64,000 bases of DNA from Pseudomonas chlororaphis (GCF_003731765.1 NZ_MOAL01000005.1:186001-250000); one strand, 5' to 3'. Positions 25,234 through 34,860 are shown, counted from the first letter of the stretch. The notes: generated from the letters alone by a model not told the origin. Program-made: numbers and translations.

Positions 25234-26457
25234 ATGAAGTTTGTTGATGAAGTATCGATTCGAGTAAAAGCGGGCGACGGCGGCAATGGCTGCATGAGTT
25301 TCCGTCGGGAAAAATTCATCGAAAACGGTGGTCCGAACGGTGGTGATGGCGGTGATGGCGGCTCGATCTACATGATCGCCGACGAAAACCTCAATACCCT
25401 GGTCGACTACCGCTACACCCGGCATTTCGATGCCGAGCGCGGTTCCAATGGCGGCAGCACCGATTGCACCGGCAAGAAAGGTGAGGATCTGGAGCTGCGC
25501 GTTCCGGTCGGCACCACGGTGATCGATGCGGGCACCCAGGAAATCATTGGTGACCTGACCAAGGCGGGCCAGCGCCTGCTGGTGGTCCAGGGTGGCTGGC
25601 ACGGGCTGGGTAACTCCCGGTTCAAATCCAGTACTAACCGTGCGCCACGCCAGACCACGCCAGGCAAGCCGGGCGAGCAGCGTGATCTCAAGCTGGAGCT
25701 GAAGGTGTTGGCGGATGTGGGTCTGCTGGGCTTGCCGAATGCTGGCAAAAGTACCTTTATCCGTTCGGTTTCCGCGGCCAAACCGAAAGTCGCCGACTAC
25801 CCGTTCACCACGCTGGTGCCGAACCTGGGTGTGGTCAGCGTTGATCGCTGGAAGAGCTTTGTGATTGCCGACATCCCGGGCTTGATCGAGGGTGCTTCCG
25901 ATGGCGCGGGCCTGGGGATTCGCTTCCTTAAGCACTTGGCGCGTACCCGGATCCTGCTGCACTTGGTGGACATGGCGCCGCTGGATGAAAGCAGCCCTGC
26001 TGATGCGGCGGAAGTGATCGTCAACGAGCTGGTCAAGTTCAGTCCGTCCCTGGCGGAGCGCGAGCGTTGGTTGGTGCTGAACAAGTGCGACCAGATCCTT
26101 GAAGAAGAGCATGAAGAGCGGGTCAAGGAGATCGTTGATCGTCTGGAGTGGACGGGCCCGGTGTACGTGATCTCGGCTATCTCCAAGGACGGCACCGAGC
26201 GCCTGAGTCGCGACATCATGCGGTACCTGGAAGATCGTGCTGATCGCCTGGCGGCCGACCCGGCCTATGCCGACGAGCTGGCCGAGCTGGATCAGCGTAT
26301 CGAAGACGAGGCGCGTGCCCAGTTGCAGGCCCTGGATGACCAGCGTGCTCTGCGTCGCAGTGGTGTGAAGAGCGTGCACGACATCGGTGACGATGACTGG
26401 GATGAAGAGGATGTGGATGATGACGACGGTCCGGAAATCATTTACGTCCGCGACTGA
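25234..26457 (+). CDS. obgE: GTPase ObgE/CgtA
   Basis: Ribosome-assembly GTPase linked to stringent control, 407 aa. The glycine-rich Obg domain (1-158) begins MKFVDEVSIRVKAGDGGNGC and contains GGPNGGDGGDGG. The G domain (about 160-340) has G1 GLPNAGKST, G3 DIPGLIEGA and G4 NKCD. The C-terminal tail is strongly acidic (DDDWDEEDVDDDDGPE split by the end of the domain), as in other gamma-proteobacterial Obg proteins. The ATG at 25234 is preferred to one in-frame codon pair upstream, which lacks spacing to the AGAGG site. Own terminator at 26541. Confidence 0.97.
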   Translation: MKFVDEVSIRVKAGDGGNGCMSFRREKFIENGGPNGGDGGDGGSIYMIADENLNTLVDYRYTRHFDAERGSNGGSTDCTGKKGEDLELRVPVGTTVIDAGTQEIIGDLTKAGQRLLVVQGGWHGLGNSRFKSSTNRAPRQTTPGKPGEQRDLKLELKVLADVGLLGLPNAGKSTFIRSVSAAKPKVADYPFTTLVPNLGVVSVDRWKSFVIADIPGLIEGASDGAGLGIRFLKHLARTRILLHLVDMAPLDESSPADAAEVIVNELVKFSPSLAERERWLVLNKCDQILEEEHEERVKEIVDRLEWTGPVYVISAISKDGTERLSRDIMRYLEDRADRLAADPAYADELAELDQRIEDEARAQLQALDDQRALRRSGVKSVHDIGDDDWDEEDVDDDDGPEIIYVRD

Positions 26458-26461
26458 TTCG

Positions 26462-26486
26462 TTGCGAGCGGGCTAGCCCGCGAAGA
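26462..26486. repeat. Short dyad repeat after obgE
   Basis: TTGCGAGCGGGCTAGCCCGC followed by GAAGA: a palindrome GCGGGCTAGCCCGC with flanks like the second REP type of fluorescent pseudomonads. Confidence 0.5.
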
Positions 26487-26540
26487 CGGTTTATCTGGCT
26501 GGGCGCGGTGTTATCATCGCTGCCAAGCCAGCTTCCAAGG

Positions 26541-26564
26541 CGCCGCTCATTTGAGCGGCGTTTT
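26541..26564 (+). terminator. Terminator of obgE
   Basis: CGCCGCTCA and TGAGCGGCG form a 9-bp stem with a two-base loop, followed by TTTT, 83 bases after obgE. Confidence 0.8.
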
Positions 26565-26642
26565 GGTGTCTGCAAGGTGTCAATACGAATAACCCCATGA
26601 GTGACGCTCGGTCGCGTCGCTCGCTGGCAAAGGTTGAATAAA

Positions 26643-27761
26643 ATGCGGAGCAAGGTGACAGGTGCGCAGCGCTGGGTCGTGAAGATCGGTAGTGCACTGC
26701 TGACAGCGGATGGCAAAGGGCTGGATCGCGCAGCAATGGGTGTTTGGGTCGAGCAGATGGTGGCCTTGCATGAGGCGGGCGTTGAGCTGGTACTGGTTTC
26801 CTCCGGCGCAGTAGCGGCCGGCATGAGTCGCCTGGGCTGGACCGCACGACCGAGTGCGATGCATGAGCTGCAGGCGGCTGCGGCCATTGGTCAGATGGGG
26901 CTGGTGCAGGCGTGGGAGTCGAGTTTTGCCGAGCATGGCCGGCATACCGCGCAGATCCTCCTCACGCATGACGACCTTTCCGATCGCAAGCGCTACCTCA
27001 ATGCCCGCAGCACCTTGCGCGCCCTGGTCGAGCTCAAGGTGATCCCGGTCATCAACGAAAACGACACCGTGGTCACCGACGAGATTCGCTTTGGCGATAA
27101 CGACACGCTGGCGGCGCTGGTGGCCAACTTGGTGGAAGCGGACTTGTTGGTGATCCTGACGGATCGCGATGGCATGTTCGATGCGGATCCGCGTAACAAT
27201 CCCGATGCGCAGCTGATTTACGAAGCCCGAGCCGATGATCCGGCGCTGGATGCGGTGGCGGGCGGTACCGGTGGCGCCCTAGGGCGTGGCGGTATGCAGA
27301 CCAAGCTGCGTGCGGCGCGTCTGGCGGCGCGTTCCGGTGCGCATACCATCATTGTCGGTGGTCGCCTGGAGCGGGTTCTGGATCGCTTGAAAGCGGGTGA
27401 GCGCATTGGCACCTTGCTGTCGCCTGAGCGCGGCATGCTGGCGGCGCGCAAGCAGTGGCTGGCCGGGCACTTGCAGACCCGCGGTACCTTGGTGCTGGAT
27501 GCGGGCGCGGTGTCCGCCCTGTCCCAAGGCAACAAGAGTTTGTTGCCGGTGGGTGTGAAGCAGGTCCAGGGCGGTTTCCGGCGTGGTGAGATGGTGGTGT
27601 GCGTGGCGCCTGATGGGCGTGAAATCGCTCGTGGCCTGGCCAACTACAGTGCCTTGGAGGCGCAGAAAATCATCGGTCAGTCGTCTGAGGCGATTGTCGG
27701 TCTTCTTGGTTACATGGCTGAGCCGGAACTGGTTCACCGCGATAACCTGATTCTGGTTTGA
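26643..27761 (+). CDS. proB: Glutamate 5-kinase ProB
   Basis: First enzyme of proline synthesis, phosphorylating glutamate. 372 aa from MRSKVTGAQRWVVKIGSALL, equal to the Pseudomonas family length. The amino-acid kinase domain (about 1-260) has VVKIGSALL, LVSSGAVAAGMSRL, NENDTVVTDEIRFGDNDTLAA and GTGGALGRGGMQTKL. The C-terminal PUA domain (about 275-360) follows, containing GTLVLDAGAVSALSQGNKSL. creA starts 19 bases after the stop and is likely co-transcribed. Confidence 0.97.
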   Translation: MRSKVTGAQRWVVKIGSALLTADGKGLDRAAMGVWVEQMVALHEAGVELVLVSSGAVAAGMSRLGWTARPSAMHELQAAAAIGQMGLVQAWESSFAEHGRHTAQILLTHDDLSDRKRYLNARSTLRALVELKVIPVINENDTVVTDEIRFGDNDTLAALVANLVEADLLVILTDRDGMFDADPRNNPDAQLIYEARADDPALDAVAGGTGGALGRGGMQTKLRAARLAARSGAHTIIVGGRLERVLDRLKAGERIGTLLSPERGMLAARKQWLAGHLQTRGTLVLDAGAVSALSQGNKSLLPVGVKQVQGGFRRGEMVVCVAPDGREIARGLANYSALEAQKIIGQSSEAIVGLLGYMAEPELVHRDNLILV

Positions 27762-27780
27762 GTGGCGTAAGGAAAAGCGA

Positions 27781-28242
27781 ATGCGCGTAGCAAAAGGATT
27801 GTTGGGTTTGCTCTTGGCGATGCCGTTGTTGGCGTCAGCTGAAGAGATTGGTCAGGTTTCCACGGTGTTCAAGTTTGTCGGACCTAATGACCGCATTGTG
27901 GTCGAGGCCTTTGACGATCCGAAGGTGGATGGCGTGACCTGCTATTTGTCCCGGGCCAAGACGGGTGGGGTGAAGGGTGGTTTGGGCTTGGCTGAGGATC
28001 GTGCCGAGGCCTCGATCGCTTGCCGCCAAGTTGGGCCTATCGCGTTCAAGGGCGAGCTCAAGGATGGCGAGGAGGTGTTCAAGGAGCGCACGTCCCTGGT
28101 GTTCAAGACCATGCAGGTGGTGCGTTTCCTCGACAAGAAGCGCAATACCCTGGTGTATCTGGTCTATAGCGATCGCTTGATCGAGGGCAGTCCGCAGAAT
28201 GCGGTGACCGCGATTCCGATTCTGCCGTGGGCGCATCAGTGA
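27781..28242 (+). CDS. creA: CreA family periplasmic protein
   Basis: 153 aa exported protein of unknown molecular role. Signal peptide MRVAKGLLGLLLAMPLLASA, cut before EEIGQVST. Family blocks are VSTVFKFVGPNDRIVVEAFD, CYLSRAKTGGVKGGLGLAED and FKERTSLVFKTMQVVRFLD. Two cysteines (in VTCYLS and IACRQV) are conserved and may pair. Named from the E. coli cre locus, but no creBCD genes are here. The gene follows proB closely. Confidence 0.92.
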   Translation: MRVAKGLLGLLLAMPLLASAEEIGQVSTVFKFVGPNDRIVVEAFDDPKVDGVTCYLSRAKTGGVKGGLGLAEDRAEASIACRQVGPIAFKGELKDGEEVFKERTSLVFKTMQVVRFLDKKRNTLVYLVYSDRLIEGSPQNAVTAIPILPWAHQ

Positions 28243-28258
28243 CTGTTTAAGGTCGCTG

Positions 28259-28283
28259 TCGCCGGCAAGCCGGCTCCTACAGG
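28259..28283. repeat. REP element (reverse orientation)
   Basis: TCGCCGGCAAGCCGGCTCCT followed by ACAGG: the complement of the 8220 element. A partial inverted partner, GTGGGAGTTGGCGG, follows at about 28291-28304. Confidence 0.78.
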
Positions 28284-28324
28284 GTGTTTTGTGGGAGTTG
28301 GCGGATTGGAGAAAGCGTAGGCAA

Positions 28325-28354
28325 TAAAAAACCGACCCTAGGGTCGGTTTTTTA
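28325..28354. terminator. Bidirectional terminator between creA and rpsT
   Basis: AAAAAACCGACCC and GGGTCGGTTTTTT form a long stem around CTA, A-rich on one side and T-rich on the other. It serves creA from the left and rpsT from the right. Confidence 0.92.
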
Positions 28355-28367
28355 ACAAGCGTGTCGC

Positions 28368-28646
28368 TTAGGCTGCAGCAGCAAGGTTCAGAGCCTTGAT
28401 GTGGCCATTCAGACGACCTTTATGGCGAGCAGCTTTGTTCTTGTGGATGATGCCTTTATCGGCCATACGGTCGATAACAGGTACGGCCAGAACATAAGCA
28501 GCTTGCGCTTTTTCAGCGTCTTTTGCGTCGATGGCTTTAACTACATTCTTGATGTAGGTACGAACCATGGAACGCAGGCTGGCGTTGTGGCTGCGACGCT
28601 TCTCAGCCTGTTTTGCACGTTTTTTGGCGGAAGGTGTGTTGGCCAC
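28368..28646 (-). CDS. rpsT: 30S ribosomal protein S20
   Basis: 92 aa, very basic at the N-terminus (MANTPSAKKRAKQAEKRRSH), with the S20 helical bundle containing SLRSMVRTYIKNVVKAIDAK and the conserved GIIHKNKAARHKGRLN. Length and motifs are standard. Single gene with a sigma70-type promoter at about 28700-28728 on the minus strand and divergent from murJ, as in other pseudomonads. Confidence 0.98.
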   Translation of the reverse strand: MANTPSAKKRAKQAEKRRSHNASLRSMVRTYIKNVVKAIDAKDAEKAQAAYVLAVPVIDRMADKGIIHKNKAARHKGRLNGHIKALNLAAAA

Positions 28647-28699
28647 CGTCGAGCTCCTCGAAAGACTTTTTGGGAAATAGCAAACAAAATAGGCCGCGA

Positions 28700-28728
28700 A
28701 TCATGCCGATGAGTTGAAGTCTTGTCAA
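28700..28728 (-). promoter_or_regulatory. Sigma70 promoter of rpsT
   Basis: On the minus strand TTGACA (28728-28723), a 17-base spacer and CATGAT (28705-28700) precede rpsT by about 55 bases. Confidence 0.75.
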
Positions 28729-28897
28729 GGGCGGGTGATGCGTTCCGCTGAGTGGTCGATCTGAAGAGGCGGGATATTTATTTCCGGCGCTTGACCTGTA
28801 AACTCGCGAGCTTTGGCTCTGTGCTGTTGCGGCGCGGAGTATCGCATAAGTGGGCGCCTTTTCGCCTGCTGTTTATCTACAGGCAAACAACCTTTCC

Positions 28898-30436
28898 ATG
28901 AACCTGCTCAAGTCGTTGGCCGCTGTCAGCTCTATCACCATGCTTTCCCGGGTCTTGGGGTTTGTTCGTGACACCATCATTGCCCGCACCTTCGGTGCCG
29001 GAATGGCCACTGACGCCTTCTTCATCGCCTTCAAGTTGCCCAACCTGCTGCGTCGGATCTTTGCCGAAGGCGCCTTCTCCCAGGCGTTCGTGCCGATTCT
29101 CGCGGAGTACAAGAACCAGCAGGGCGAGGAGGCGACCCGCACCTTTGTTGCCTATGTCTCCGGTCTGTTGACCCTGGTGCTGGCGCTGGTGACGGCGCTG
29201 GGCATGATCGCTGCGCCCTGGGTCATCTGGGCCACGGCGCCGGGCTTTGCCAATACCCCGGAAAAGTTCGCCCTGACTTCCGATCTGCTGCGGGTGACCT
29301 TCCCTTATATATTGCTGATCTCCCTGTCATCCCTGGCCGGAGCCATCCTCAACACCTGGAACCGGTTCTCGGTGCCGGCTTTTGTGCCGACCTTGCTCAA
29401 CGTCAGCATGATCATCTTTGCCCTGTTCCTGACGCCGTATTTCGATCCGCCGGTCATGGCGCTCGGTTGGGCGGTGCTGGCCGGCGGCCTGGCGCAGTTG
29501 CTGTACCAGCTGCCGCACCTGAAGAGAATTGGCATGTTGGTGCTGCCACGGCTGAACCTGCGCGATACCGGGGTCTGGCGGGTGATGAAGCAAATGCTGC
29601 CGGCGATCCTCGGCGTCTCTGTCAGTCAGATTTCCCTGATCATCAACACCATCTTCGCGTCCTTCCTGGTGGCCGGTTCGGTGTCCTGGATGTATTACGC
29701 CGACCGGCTCATGGAGCTGCCTTCGGGGGTATTGGGGGTGGCGCTGGGTACGATCCTGCTGCCGACCCTGGCCAAGACTTACGCCAGCCAGGACCGCCAG
29801 GAGTATTCGCGCATCCTCGATTGGGGGCTGCGCCTGTGCTTTGTGCTGGTGCTGCCGTGCTCCCTGGCCCTAGGGATATTGGCCGAGCCGCTGACGGTCT
29901 CGCTGTTTCAATATGGCGAGTTCAGTGCGTTTGACGCGGCGATGACCCAGCGTGCTCTGGTGGCCTATGCCGTGGGTTTGCTGGGCATCATCGTGATCAA
30001 GGTCCTGGCGCCGGGCTTCTATGCCCAGCAGAACATTCGAACGCCGGTCAAAATCGCGATTTTTACCCTGGTCGTCACTCAGTTGCTCAACCTGGTGTTT
30101 ATTGGTCCTCTGCAGCATGCGGGCCTGGCCCTCGCCATCAGTGGCGGTGCCTGTATCAATGCCACCTTGCTGTTTTATCAGTTGCGCAAGCAGAAGATGT
30201 TCCAGCCACAGCCCGGTTGGGCGATGTTCGCTTTCAAGCTGGTGCTGGCGGTCACGGTGATGTCCGCCGTCCTGCTGGGGCTGATGCATTTCATGCCAGC
30301 CTGGGATCAGGGGCACATGCTGCAGCGCTTCCTGCGCCTTGGTGTGCTGGTGGTGGCGGGTGTGGTGGCCTATTTCGGCGTGCTGGCGTTGTTGGGGTTC
30401 CGTCTGCGGGACTTCAATCGCAAGGCGCTGAGCTGA
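28898..30436 (+). CDS. murJ: Lipid II flippase MurJ (MviN)
   Basis: Inner-membrane MOP-superfamily protein that moves lipid II to the outer face of the membrane for peptidoglycan synthesis. 512 aa from MNLLKSLAAVSSITMLSRVL; an in-frame upstream start at 28850 adds nothing conserved. About 14 hydrophobic helices are visible. Diagnostic blocks are SRVLGFVRDTIIARTFGAG, ATDAFFIAFKLPNLLRRIFA, EGAFSQAFVPIL and YYADRLMELPSGVLGVALGT. Upstream of ribF and ileS, an arrangement kept in many Pseudomonas. Confidence 0.97.
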   Translation: MNLLKSLAAVSSITMLSRVLGFVRDTIIARTFGAGMATDAFFIAFKLPNLLRRIFAEGAFSQAFVPILAEYKNQQGEEATRTFVAYVSGLLTLVLALVTALGMIAAPWVIWATAPGFANTPEKFALTSDLLRVTFPYILLISLSSLAGAILNTWNRFSVPAFVPTLLNVSMIIFALFLTPYFDPPVMALGWAVLAGGLAQLLYQLPHLKRIGMLVLPRLNLRDTGVWRVMKQMLPAILGVSVSQISLIINTIFASFLVAGSVSWMYYADRLMELPSGVLGVALGTILLPTLAKTYASQDRQEYSRILDWGLRLCFVLVLPCSLALGILAEPLTVSLFQYGEFSAFDAAMTQRALVAYAVGLLGIIVIKVLAPGFYAQQNIRTPVKIAIFTLVVTQLLNLVFIGPLQHAGLALAISGGACINATLLFYQLRKQKMFQPQPGWAMFAFKLVLAVTVMSAVLLGLMHFMPAWDQGHMLQRFLRLGVLVVAGVVAYFGVLALLGFRLRDFNRKALS

Positions 30437-30565
30437 GGCCTTTTTAGCCCCGGGCGTGGCCCGGGCCGCAGTTTTGTCGGTTCGATCACTTTGGGTGGCG
30501 GTGTTGCCTGTCGTCAGCCGCCGGGTGTGGTTATAATCGGCCACTTTATGAGCAAGAAGCGCGTT

Positions 30566-31510
30566 ATGCAGCTGGTTCGAGGCCTCCACAATCTGCGCCC
30601 CCAGCATCGGGGCTGTGTCGCCACTATTGGCAACTTTGACGGTGTTCACCGTGGTCACCAGGCTATCCTGGGGCGGCTGCGTGAACGTGCGCTCGAGTTG
30701 GGCGTGCCCAGCTGTGTGGTGATTTTCGAGCCGCAACCGCGGGAATTCTTCGCTCCGGACACCGCTCCTGCCAGGCTCGCGCGGCTGCGTGACAAGCTGC
30801 AGTTGCTGGCGCGCGAAGGGGTTGATCGGGTTCTGTGCCTGGCCTTCAACCAGCGCCTGAGCAAGCTCAGCGCCACTGAGTTCGTCGAGCGGATTCTGGT
30901 GGACGGCCTGGGTGTGCAGCACCTGGAAGTAGGTGATGACTTCCGTTTCGGCTGCGACCGGGTCGGTGATTTCGAATTCCTCCAGCAGGCCGGCAGCCGC
31001 CACGGGTTTACCGTTGAAGCGGCGCAGACTGTCGAGTTGGAAGGCTTGCGGGTCAGCAGCACCCAGGTCCGCAATGCCCTGGCCGCTGCCGATTTTGCCT
31101 TGGCCGAGCGTCTGCTGGGCCGTCCGTACCGCATTGCGGGGCGGGTCTTGCACGGTCAGAAGTTGGCGCGCCAACTGGGCACGCCAACGGCCAACGTGCA
31201 ACTCAAGCGTCGTCGCGTACCGCTTTCCGGGGTGTACCTGGTGAGTGTGGAGATCGACGGCCAGCCTTGGCCGGGGGTCGCCAACATCGGCGTGCGGCCA
31301 ACGGTTGTAGGTGACGGCAAAGCCCACCTGGAAGTGCACCTTTTAGATTTTGCCGGCGATCTGTATGACCGGCGTTTGACGGTGGTTTTCCACCACAAGC
31401 TGCGTGAAGAGCAGCGTTTCGCCTCTCTGGAGGCGCTGAAGACGGCGATCAATGCGGATGTTGCCGCCGCCCGTGCCCAAGTGGCACGTATCCATAGCGC
31501 CAATCGCTAA
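30566..31510 (+). CDS. ribF: Bifunctional riboflavin kinase/FAD synthetase RibF
   Basis: Makes FMN and then FAD. 314 aa from MQLVRGLHNLRPQHRGCVAT. The FAD synthetase nucleotidyltransferase part (about 15-170) has ATIGNFDGVHRGHQAIL and VGDDFRFGCDRVGDFEFL, with VSSTQVRNAL. The riboflavin kinase part (about 185-305) has GRVLHGQKLARQLGTPTANV and YDRRLTVVFHHKLREEQRF. An ATG six codons upstream (30548) is possible. First gene of the ribF-ileS-lspA-fkpB run; ileS begins 13 bases after the stop. Confidence 0.96.
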   Translation: MQLVRGLHNLRPQHRGCVATIGNFDGVHRGHQAILGRLRERALELGVPSCVVIFEPQPREFFAPDTAPARLARLRDKLQLLAREGVDRVLCLAFNQRLSKLSATEFVERILVDGLGVQHLEVGDDFRFGCDRVGDFEFLQQAGSRHGFTVEAAQTVELEGLRVSSTQVRNALAAADFALAERLLGRPYRIAGRVLHGQKLARQLGTPTANVQLKRRRVPLSGVYLVSVEIDGQPWPGVANIGVRPTVVGDGKAHLEVHLLDFAGDLYDRRLTVVFHHKLREEQRFASLEALKTAINADVAAARAQVARIHSANR

Positions 31511-31523
31511 TGAAGAGCCTTAA

Positions 31524-34355
31524 ATGACCGACTATAAAGCCACGCTAAACCTTCCGGACACCGCCTTCCCAATGAAGGCCGGCCTGCCTCAGCGCGAACC
31601 GCAGATTCTGCAGCGCTGGGACAGCATTGGCCTGTACGGTAAGTTGCGCGAAATTGGCAAGGATCGTCCGAAGTTTGTCCTGCACGACGGCCCTCCCTAC
31701 GCCAACGGCACGATTCACATCGGTCATGCGCTGAACAAGATTCTCAAGGACATGATCATCCGCTCCAAGACCCTGTCGGGTTTTGACGCGCCTTATGTTC
31801 CGGGTTGGGACTGCCACGGCTTGCCGATCGAGCACAAAGTCGAAGTGACCCACGGCAAGAACCTGGGCGCGGACAAGACGCGTGAGCTGTGCCGCGCCTA
31901 CGCCACCGAGCAGATCGAAGGTCAGAAGTCCGAGTTCATCCGCCTGGGTGTGTTGGGCGACTGGGCCAACCCGTACAAGACCATGGATTTCAAGAACGAG
32001 GCGGGCGAAATCCGTGCCTTGGCTGAAATCGTCAAGGGTGGCTTCGTGTTCAAGGGTCTCAAGCCCGTGAACTGGTGCTTCGACTGCGGTTCGGCCCTGG
32101 CCGAGGCGGAAGTCGAGTACGAAAACAAGAAGTCCGCGACCATCGACGTGGCTTTCCCGATTGCCGACGACGCGCGCCTGGCCGAAGCCTTTGGCCTGCC
32201 GTCCCTGAGCAAGCCGGCCGCCATCGTGATCTGGACCACCACCCCGTGGACCATCCCCGCCAACCAGGCGCTGAACGTTCACCCGGAATTCAACTACGCC
32301 CTGGTGGATGTCGGCGACAAACTGCTGGTTCTGGCCGAAGAGTTGGTCGAGTCGTGCCTGGTACGCTACGCGCTGGAAGGCTCGGTGATCGCCACCACCA
32401 CCGGCAAGGCGCTGGAGCTGATCAACTTCCGTCACCCGTTCTACGATCGCCTGTCGCCGGTCTACCTGGCCGATTACGTTGAACTGGGCGCCGGTACCGG
32501 TGTGGTTCACTCCGCCCCGGCCTACGGCGTGGACGACTTCGTGACCTGCAAAGCCTACGGCATGGTCAACGACGACATCCTCAACCCGGTGCAGAGCAAC
32601 GGCGTGTATGCGCCTGCCCTGGAGTTCTTCGGCGGCCAGTTCATCTGGAAGGCCAACCCGGCGATCGTCGAGAAGCTGTCGGAAGTCGGTGCGCTGATGC
32701 ACACCGAAACCATCGAACACAGTTACATGCACTGCTGGCGCCACAAGACCCCGCTGATCTACCGCGCCACGGCGCAGTGGTTTATCGGCATGGACAAAGA
32801 GCCTGCTGCGGGCGACACCCTGCGTCAGCGTGCAATCAAAGCCATCGAAGACACCCAGTTCGTTCCGGCCTGGGGCCAGGCGCGCCTGCACTCGATGATC
32901 GCCAACCGTCCGGACTGGTGCATCTCCCGCCAGCGTAACTGGGGCGTGCCGATCCCATTCTTCCTCAACAAGGAAAGCGGTGAGCTGCACCCGCGTACAG
33001 TTGAACTGATGGAAATCGTCGCCCAGCGTGTCGAAGCCGAAGGCATCGAAGCCTGGTTCAAGATGGATGCCGCCGAGTTGCTCGGTGACGAGGCGCCGCT
33101 GTACGACAAGATCAGCGACACCCTGGACGTGTGGTTCGACTCGGGTACCACCCACTGGCACGTCCTGCGTGGCTCCCACCCGATGGGCCATGAGAGCGGC
33201 CCGCGTGCCGACCTGTACCTGGAAGGTTCGGACCAGCACCGCGGCTGGTTCCATTCGTCGCTGCTGACCGGCTGCGCCATCGATAACCATGCGCCGTACC
33301 GCGAGCTGCTGACCCACGGCTTCACCGTCGATGAGTCCGGCCGCAAGATGTCCAAGTCCTTGGGCAACGTGATCGCACCGCAGAAAGTCAACGACACCCT
33401 GGGCGCCGACATCATGCGTCTGTGGGTGGCCTCCACCGACTACTCCGGCGAGATGGCAGTCTCCGAGCAGATTCTGCAGCGCAGCGCCGACGCCTATCGA
33501 CGTATTCGTAACACCGCGCGTTTCTTGCTTTCCAACCTGACCGGCTTCAACCCGGCCACTGACATCCTGCCGGCCGAGGACATGCTCGCCCTGGACCGTT
33601 GGGCCGTGGACCGTACCCTGTTGCTGCAGCGCGAGTTGCAGGAGCACTACGGCGAATACCGCTTCTGGAACGTCTACTCGAAGATCCACAACTTCTGCGT
33701 GCAGGAGTTGGGTGGTTTCTACCTCGACATCATCAAGGACCGCCAGTACACCACCGGCGCCAACAGCAAGGCACGTCGTTCGGCGCAGACCGCGCTGTAC
33801 CACATCTCTGAAGCGCTGGTGCGCTGGATCGCCCCGATCCTGGCCTTCACCGCCGACGAGCTGTGGGAATACCTGCCGGGCGAGCGCAACGAATCGGTGA
33901 TGCTCAACACTTGGTACGAAGGCCTGACCGAACTGCCGGCCGACTTCGAGCTGGGCCGCCAGTACTGGGAAGGCGTGATGGCCGTCAAGGTAGCGGTGAA
34001 CAAGGAATTGGAAGTTCAGCGTGCGGCCAAGGCCGTCGGTGGCAACCTGCAAGCCGAAGTCACCCTGTTTGCCGAAGAAGGCCTGACCGCTGACCTGGCC
34101 AAGCTGAGCAACGAGCTGCGCTTTGTGTTGATCACCTCTACCGCGAGCCTGGCGCCACTCGCCCAGGCCCCGGCAGACGCTGTGGCCACCGAAGTCAGCG
34201 GCCTGAAGCTGAAAGTGGTCAAGTCGAGCTTCGCCAAGTGCGCCCGTTGCTGGCACTGCCGTGAAGATGTCGGCGTGCACCCAGAGCACCCGGAAATCTG
34301 CGGTCGCTGTGTGGACAACATCAGCGGCGAAGGCGAGGTTCGTCACTATGCCTAA
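31524..34355 (+). CDS. ileS: Isoleucyl-tRNA synthetase
   Basis: Class I aminoacyl-tRNA synthetase, 943 aa. The HIGH motif is in GTIHIGHALNK and KMSKSLGN is the KMSKS loop. The CP1 editing domain (about 190-420) contains WTTTPWTIPANQALN. The C-terminal zinc finger is complete, with CARCWHCRED and CGRC. This is the usual bacterial type, expected to be inhibited by mupirocin, rather than the eukaryotic-like second IleRS some pseudomonads carry. Its last eight bases overlap the lspA start, so the two are translationally coupled. Confidence 0.98.
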   Translation: MTDYKATLNLPDTAFPMKAGLPQREPQILQRWDSIGLYGKLREIGKDRPKFVLHDGPPYANGTIHIGHALNKILKDMIIRSKTLSGFDAPYVPGWDCHGLPIEHKVEVTHGKNLGADKTRELCRAYATEQIEGQKSEFIRLGVLGDWANPYKTMDFKNEAGEIRALAEIVKGGFVFKGLKPVNWCFDCGSALAEAEVEYENKKSATIDVAFPIADDARLAEAFGLPSLSKPAAIVIWTTTPWTIPANQALNVHPEFNYALVDVGDKLLVLAEELVESCLVRYALEGSVIATTTGKALELINFRHPFYDRLSPVYLADYVELGAGTGVVHSAPAYGVDDFVTCKAYGMVNDDILNPVQSNGVYAPALEFFGGQFIWKANPAIVEKLSEVGALMHTETIEHSYMHCWRHKTPLIYRATAQWFIGMDKEPAAGDTLRQRAIKAIEDTQFVPAWGQARLHSMIANRPDWCISRQRNWGVPIPFFLNKESGELHPRTVELMEIVAQRVEAEGIEAWFKMDAAELLGDEAPLYDKISDTLDVWFDSGTTHWHVLRGSHPMGHESGPRADLYLEGSDQHRGWFHSSLLTGCAIDNHAPYRELLTHGFTVDESGRKMSKSLGNVIAPQKVNDTLGADIMRLWVASTDYSGEMAVSEQILQRSADAYRRIRNTARFLLSNLTGFNPATDILPAEDMLALDRWAVDRTLLLQRELQEHYGEYRFWNVYSKIHNFCVQELGGFYLDIIKDRQYTTGANSKARRSAQTALYHISEALVRWIAPILAFTADELWEYLPGERNESVMLNTWYEGLTELPADFELGRQYWEGVMAVKVAVNKELEVQRAAKAVGGNLQAEVTLFAEEGLTADLAKLSNELRFVLITSTASLAPLAQAPADAVATEVSGLKLKVVKSSFAKCARCWHCREDVGVHPEHPEICGRCVDNISGEGEVRHYA

Positions 34356-34860
34356 TGCCGCTGGCCGTTTCGGCCGCCTGGGCTGGTTGTGGTTGAGCGT
34401 GCTGGTCCTGGTCATTGACCAGGTCAGCAAGCTGCACTTCGAAAGCTCGCTGTCGATGTACCAACAGATTGTGGTGATCCCGGATTACTTCAGTTGGACC
34501 CTGGCCTACAACACCGGCGCTGCTTTCAGCTTCCTGGCTGACAGCTCCGGCTGGCAGCGCTGGCTGTTCGCGCTGATCGCGGTGGTGGTCAGCGTGGTGC
34601 TGGTGGTCTGGCTCAAACGCCTCGGGCGCAACGAAACCTGGCTCGCAGTCGCCTTGGCCCTGGTGCTGGGCGGTGCGCTGGGCAATCTGTATGACCGCAT
34701 TGCCCTGGGCCATGTGATCGATTTCATCCTGGTGCACTGGCAGAACCGCTGGTACTTCCCGGCATTCAACTTTGCCGACAGCGCGATCAGCGTGGGCGCG
34801 GTGATGCTGGCCCTGGATATGTTCAAGAGCAAGAAAACCGGAGAGACCGTTCATGACTGA
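34348..34860 (+). CDS. lspA: Lipoprotein signal peptidase LspA
   Basis: Inner-membrane aspartic peptidase that removes signal peptides from prolipoproteins. 170 aa from MPNAAGRFGRLGWLWLSVLV; this start overlaps the ileS stop by eight bases, as is usual. Four TM helices are visible. The catalytic aspartates sit in GNLYDRI (GNxxDR motif) and FNFADSAI (FNxAD motif). Substrates in this window include BamD and the lipoproteins at 10361 and 16530. Confidence 0.97.
   Translation: MPNAAGRFGRLGWLWLSVLVLVIDQVSKLHFESSLSMYQQIVVIPDYFSWTLAYNTGAAFSFLADSSGWQRWLFALIAVVVSVVLVVWLKRLGRNETWLAVALALVLGGALGNLYDRIALGHVIDFILVHWQNRWYFPAFNFADSAISVGAVMLALDMFKSKKTGETVHD

Noticed and set aside
24826..26379. 517-aa minus-strand frame across rpmA and obgE
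   Set aside because: Spans two well-supported genes on the other strand, so it is a shadow.
31545..34430. 961-aa minus-strand open frame opposite ileS
   Set aside because: Antisense of ileS; composition and lack of motifs indicate a mirror frame produced by codon bias.
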